Source: Sclerodactyla briareus
Taxonomy: Eukaryota; Echinodermata; Holothuroidea; Dendrochirotida; Sclerodactylidae
Assembly (NCBI GenBank): GCA_026419785.1
Contig: JAODTK010000555.1
Location: 310,001 to 374,000, forward strand
Direction of reading: 5' to 3'
DNA: 64,000 nucleotides
Numbering within the stretch: the first letter of the stretch is position 1; every line of letters starts with the position of its first letter. Position numbers and translations under genes: made by a program. This document shows, one piece after another, positions 58,326 to 64,000 of the stretch. The notes under the pieces are model-generated. The model was not told the DNA's origin. It searched no databases and saw only the letters and a list, made by a program, of their open reading frames with translations.

Positions 58326-61300
58326 AATGCAGCCACCCATGCGTATTGACGTTTTATTGACTTTTCAAAGGAAGATATTCCATAGAATTCTTTGCTGGTG
58401 ACATGCATGCCGTATTACGATTGTTACATGTGCTAATTTTGCCTCTATCAGTGTTGGTTCGCCCACATTTGGATTTTTCGCGAACTAAAGAAGACATATT
58501 CAGACACTGGCTACATCACAGCTCACATTAATCAGTGGTTCTTCACATGTGTTCCGGATCCGCATACGCATCTATGGAATCATTACCTTAAAGATATACA
58601 CGCAACGATGACGACGGCGATCGCACGAAACGACAATCCACTTCTGTGTATCCAAACTGTGGTCATTAATTCTGAGCCCTCATTTCGTTTCCCCAATCCA
58701 GTGGTCTAATGTGTTCTAGCAAATCCATTGCGGCAGGAGCAAACCTCTGGGCTGCTGTATTCGTCTTATATAAAAGGTCAAAGGGGCCAGGGCCCTGATT
58801 GAGCAATATCTTTAACAATTGAAAAACCTACAAACACAAGCGTTATGTATACAATTAACAGTGGCGCCTTTGGTCCATTCACGTATTTGAAGTCATAAAA
58901 TTCGAGTGTTGAACGAACAAGCTGGGTATAGTAAAGAATTGAGGAAATGCACTTTTTCGATATACGATCAATTTTGCGTTGGGGTAGTTTAGTTTCGTTC
59001 AGTCTGAAAGGGACAGGGAGGATAGAAAATCCCATGATTTACAGCAAATTAAGACGAGACAAAAAACCAAAACCCCGTTAGAATGCGCTTATATACTACT
59101 TAAAAAGCTCGACTGACGTTTATCGGTAAAGCGAATTTTAACAAGACGAAGCAAAATCCATAGCTTGATATGGTATTGCTGTAGATTTTCATGTAGGGTA
59201 GTTAACATAGGTTACTCGAATACAGGTATAGTTGAAAGAGGCAAAAAGAGGCAAATCGAATCACTAACTAGCTGCTGATTGTAAAAGAAGGAGTCATAGT
59301 TATTTTTAACCATTAGTGATGTTATTTTCCATCATGTAATCAGACATCACCCACCGCTTGGAATAATTAGGACATATATTGTCGTTTAACTACTCGGCAG
59401 CCTGGCTTCTAATTTTCTTCGAAATACGTCATCTCGTGAGGGATCCGTGGCTGGTAATAACAAAGTCATCAGTTACCTTTATACTTCTTGGCTCGTGTGT
59501 CAGTTGTATATAGTGATATGTACGTATTGAACATCTAGATAAGATTCTGTGTCAGTAGGCCTACATACGATTGTCATTGTTATTTTTGACAACCTCTACG
59601 ACTCATGATTCAAGTCAAAAGTTTGTATAGGATTGTTATTGAATCTAATACATGCTTCACGATTGTATTCTGCATTGCTGGTTATTTCTTGAAAATGCGT
59701 TTTCTTGAAACCAACCCGTTTCAACACAGCGGCCGTTAGCGGCCATATTGTAACTCCCATTGTGTACTAGTTACGCGAGACACGCTCGCTTTCCGTTCGT
59801 CGCTGCACTATTTGACGAAAAAATCCTTATAACTTTATAACCTTCGGCTCAAACTTATGAATTCAGGTCTTATGTTCTCATATCAAGGTTATTTTATACA
59901 CATGAACGTCACTGGATGATTTGTAAAACATAATGAATTTTAACAGTTGAATTGTGTGTTTCAAATGATCGCCACATTTTGTATCATATCGTGATATTGG
60001 AAGATATTGTCGTAGTTCTCGGAGTTACGGAGATACATGTTTATATGACTATGACAATTGCTTTACTTTCATTGCTAGCGTAAATGTCGAGAAATTGTAT
60101 ACCAAATTATCGAGGAATATGTAATAATGAATACGCTGGATGGTCCTGACATAATACTACACACCACTTTGTATGTCGAATTGTAGCGTGGCTGTTAAGT
60201 AATGGGGGATAAGAGTTATGTGAACGAGAGGTTAGGATTGAGAGTTATCGAATTTGGTTCCACATTTATAACATTCTGTCGTTCGGTTTGACGCGTGGGC
60301 TTTCTATATATATATATGCTATTATTGATTTACCACAAACGTTGCATTCACACAAGTACTCGAATCGCACTTCTGGTAGCATCGAAATTACCGAAAATGA
60401 CATCAGAGTCATAGGTGAGGGCGTTAACACACATTGAATTGAGTTGAGCTTAAGACGCTCCTTCCACTGTACACGGAAAAAAAAAAAGGTTCTTTATAAA
60501 ACGCAAATACTATTCCCTGTGTGCGTGACTATAGTAAGTGTAGTTATCACGCCGGCACAGGGCCTATACACTACAGAAAGTACTGTAATGCTACAAGGCC
60601 TACCGAGTTTGTTTGTACATTTCACCCCTTTAGGCCAAAGAGGGCCTCGACTGCCTTCTCAAGGAGTTAGAAAGACATCTTTCACAGAATAATATCCAGT
60701 TGTAGATTAACGAGGGTGACCAGGTCAAACCACACCGAATCATACTCGAAGCTAGAGAATCTCAATTCAGCCACTGGCAAGGTTCATTTTCTTATATTAG
60801 TGAACACACGATTAATTATTCTCAACTATATGTAAAAAATGATTCGGAGGGAATTGATACAAAAACCTTGAAAAGAATGATAAAATAGTTGTGGTTACCT
60901 TGATAAACAATAATCTGACAAGAATGAGGGAATTATTCAATATTTGAGAATCTAATCCCCCAGCTACCCGTTATCAAAGTAATATGGATTGTCTTCATTT
61001 GCAGATAACGACACTCTCTCCATGCCAAATGAGGCGGGATTAATGAGTTGCGTTATTTCTGCTCCAATAGGCATAGTGAGGCAATTCCAGTTTTGATTTT
61101 CACGACCTTATGGAGAAACATATGGATATTTAGATAGTGACTGATTAATACAAACTTTGGCCAAAACGAATAGAAGTGAATTCGGCTGAGAATGAATAAG
61201 GACTCATGGTCCATAATGTGCTGCGTAGCAGTTTCGTCACGTCATGCTCCACAAAGCATCACTTGACGATGCCGGCGTTTCTTTAGGTAAATGATACCTT

Positions 61301-64000
61301 CACTTCCGTTAAGGAAGTAATGCGTGTTTGCGGGCGAATTCTCGAACGCAATCGAAGGCGGTATTCCTGATGTTAGTCCTCCATCCTAATTGTCGAATGA
61401 CTGTTAAGTATGAATGAAAAAACAACAAATTTATTACTTCGGGAGATCTGGACTACTATTCTTTTTTCAATTCACTGTATTTTGTCATTCCATTGACCCG
61501 TAATGGTCTTGCATTCGTTGGGGCAAAATAATTGGCATGTTTATCGCATACTCCTGCCAACTCTCAAAATACGGCAGATTCGTTTTCCACAGACAGGTAC
61601 GAGACGTTTCTGTCCTGTCGTATATGAAGAGAATAGTTTACATAGGAGCACTATCGGGCACAGTAATGTTTAGTGATCGTGAGTGGAATCCCCTTCTCAT
61701 AAGCTCACCTGATCAATCGCCAATGTAACTTGAACTGAAAATATTCCAAAAAGAGGATAGAAGGAGCTGAATTCAGTAAAATACGATAACTTTGATGAGA
61801 ATGGTAAAGATCTGGTATGGTTACTCTGGAATTTAGAGATGACGTATCACTTCAACTTCATCCTTGATGTTGAATAGATCGTTTTCAGTAGATAGTTTTA
61901 TCCTAACCAGAACCACCCACCCAGTATTGTTTCTTTTTTATATTTTTTTTTTCTGAAGTTACTACTTGTTCTATACAAAATTGAATATTGAAGAAGCAAA
62001 CGGCAATAGTTTGCCTGAATAGGTTCGAACGTTTTATTTATGCAAGTCAAGAAAGAACTTAACACAAAATTAAGATGCATATGCATTTCATACAAACTGT
62101 TGAAAACTGTTCTTAGTTAGATTAAGTCGAAACAAGGCGTATGCCATTGCCCCTATCGTTATTGCAGTTTGTAGGTTTTTCTGTAGCTATTTTCCGCAAT
62201 CTAACTAAGTGAGATAGGAATAAAAATTCAAAATGTTACAGGACTCAAACATCGTCATTGTTCCAGAGACTAATATGCCATACATGTACTGTCTATTTCC
62301 TATTCTATTGATCTAAATTTCCATTCACCCTCAGTGCGCTAGCAATAGGTCATTTGATATGTTCTCTATGAATATATACTTCGTTAGAATACTCTAAAAT
62401 TCTTATCTTATCCATATTTATTTCACTTAATGTATATTTCAACTTTTAGTGTCGTATGGGGAGTAATTACGATGTACTTTTTCAAATATTCCTACAAGGA
62501 ATCTATATGTAGAAAAGTAACTTCTGAACTTCAATCACAAACCACTTGCACTGCTTCAAAAGGAATCTAATTATGCGTCACTGTGCTGTCCAGAATAACG
62601 TATGAAGACTACAGATATAAATTGATACTTGTATCACTGAATAGAGACTAGTCGAAGCATAATGGGGGTTTATCGACAGAGTCAACAGCAGCCATCGATA
62701 CATGATCCATTGGTGTGTTTACGTCGAAAAATAAGTGCCAATTCAAGGTAGTTGGGCCAATTTTACGTTACTCGAAAATCTTCAGTGCTTATAGAATTAA
62801 CAAACATCTTTCCAGCACTAATTGGGCGGGGATTACAGCTTTTGAAGTTACAACGGCTCACAGAAGTGTTGCACTAAATCCACCTTTGCAGTGTCATTAT
62901 TGGGAAACATGGTGCTTGCCAACAACCGCTTGGCGCGTGACAAGCACGCTAATTATATCAAGTTGTCGATTAATGCTTTCTAAAAAGGTTAGGTGCCAAT
63001 TAGGTGAACCTAATTATTAGACAAACATCACAAGGATTCAATGCGTCGGAAAACGAGGAGGCGTGTTCTTTCACTGTCACAGTTAAACCCCCCAAATCTA
63101 GCTACTGTGTGTTGATATCTATACGCACATGAGGACACACATGTTATAGTTTTTTCAGGGCAACTTCAAATAGACAAAGACATGGAACGTCGTTTTTTTC
63201 ACTCGACTCTTACAGTAGACGGACCATTTAGTATCCGCCAGGAATGTACGGATAACGATATGAGAGGGGCCCATCATAGGACAACGCGTAGACACAGGAA
63301 ATGCACGCCACAGTGTACATGGTAGGATGTAAGTCGCACGAACATACATCATTCATCATAACGATGTGCGTGGTATACTGCATACGCACTGGGGTGAGAG
63401 AAACAAAGACTTTATTTCAGGATAACATGAATTCCCCATGCAAACTGCCAAGTAATCCAATTCAGGTTCAGTAGATCAGGGGGACTACGTGGAATACTTG
63501 CTACCAAAACTAATACGACAACACGCTGCGTGTGATACTTTATTGAATGAGAAGAGGTTGCAAAACATAGAGTCTCTCATCAAGGAAATGCTAAACTTTT
63601 ACAATGTCTGACTCCAAAGTATAACCCCATGCCAAATAAAGCGTGCATAGCTTGATCTCTAATTTTCCCATCTTTGATGAAACGCGCCTCCATTTGGGCC
63701 CATCTAGTGACATTTAATTTTAATCTTGAAAGTAAGGAAGTTCAAACTCCAGAACAATAACCAAAAATAACCTAGTTTAACCCTTGACTCACCTTTTGAG
63801 GAGGCTCTGTGAATATTTATAATTGTTAATTTGACAATTAGTTGGTATTAACAGCCTGGCCCAATGTAGCAATAGTCCCACCACAATATGCAAATGTTGT
63901 TTCCGCCCTTCTATGAGAGCTCACGCGATAATAGCCTCAGTTAGTGTTCGAATCGATGGAATGGAAAATGAGAGGCAGAGGCGTAATTGAATCACTACAT
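58326..64000. other. Long AT-rich non-coding stretch
   Basis: There are only scattered frames below about 100 residues with no recognisable motif. Minor tracts include TATATATATA near 60306-60318, an A run near 60478-60488 and a T run near 61945-61951. I see no repeat array, element ends or RNA gene in this interval. Confidence 0.45.

Overview
The window looks like nuclear DNA from an animal, probably a marine invertebrate. It is intron/intergenic-like sequence of roughly 40% GC with no operons and almost no open coding sequence. It holds fragments of several non-LTR retrotransposon (LINE) lineages, tRNA-derived SINEs, short terminal-inverted-repeat elements, minisatellites and an LRAT-domain gene. 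A deuterostome such as an echinoderm, hemichordate or lancelet would fit the repeat style. That is an impression from the repeat types, not a demonstrated placement.

Layout. 1.8-3.1 kb holds a minus-strand LINE reverse transcriptase (RT) remnant with an internal deletion. 4.5-5.2 kb holds a long open frame that begins with an 18-bp repeat. 7.3-11.0 kb is a very large 28-bp minisatellite. 14.5-15.1 kb is a second minus-strand LINE fragment. 13.7-18.1 kb contains CpG-rich, G/C-tract-bearing non-autonomous elements and a perfect 23-bp hairpin. 18.75 kb is a small CCGGGCAGTC minisatellite. 22.9-23.5 kb is an AAGTC-rich repeat split by a 5'-truncated LINE with a visible 14-bp target-site duplication. 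24.36-24.9 kb carries a second AAGTC/GACTCGAGTC repeat and a 315-bp AACGTT-rich MITE. 26.07-26.28 kb is a two-part tRNA-derived SINE abutting an RTE-like LINE 3' end (26.3-27.1 kb). 27.7-28.8 kb is the only recognisable cellular gene, an LRAT/NlpC-P60-fold protein with its active-site motif present but several frame breaks. 31.2, 33.4-34.2 and 36.5-36.8 kb hold short- and long-period repeats. 37.4-39.7 kb is an endonuclease-plus-RT LINE (minus strand), and 41.7-42.9 kb an L1-like LINE (plus strand). 48.2-49.9 kb is a SINE cluster. 52.8 kb is a small probable LINE tail. 54.6 kb is a (TA)n tract. The last 9 kb is nearly featureless apart from one candidate exon-like frame at 57.8 kb.

Nothing here works as a pathway. 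Most of the window is decayed mobile DNA. Every LINE is truncated and frame-broken, and three show an altered catalytic RT motif. The minisatellite units vary in length by several bases, and many poly(C)/poly(G) tracts are present, so part of the frame breakage may be residual long-read error rather than biology. I found no CRISPR array, no convincing tRNA or rRNA gene and no intact multi-exon gene. All family calls come from reading motifs by eye; no search was run.
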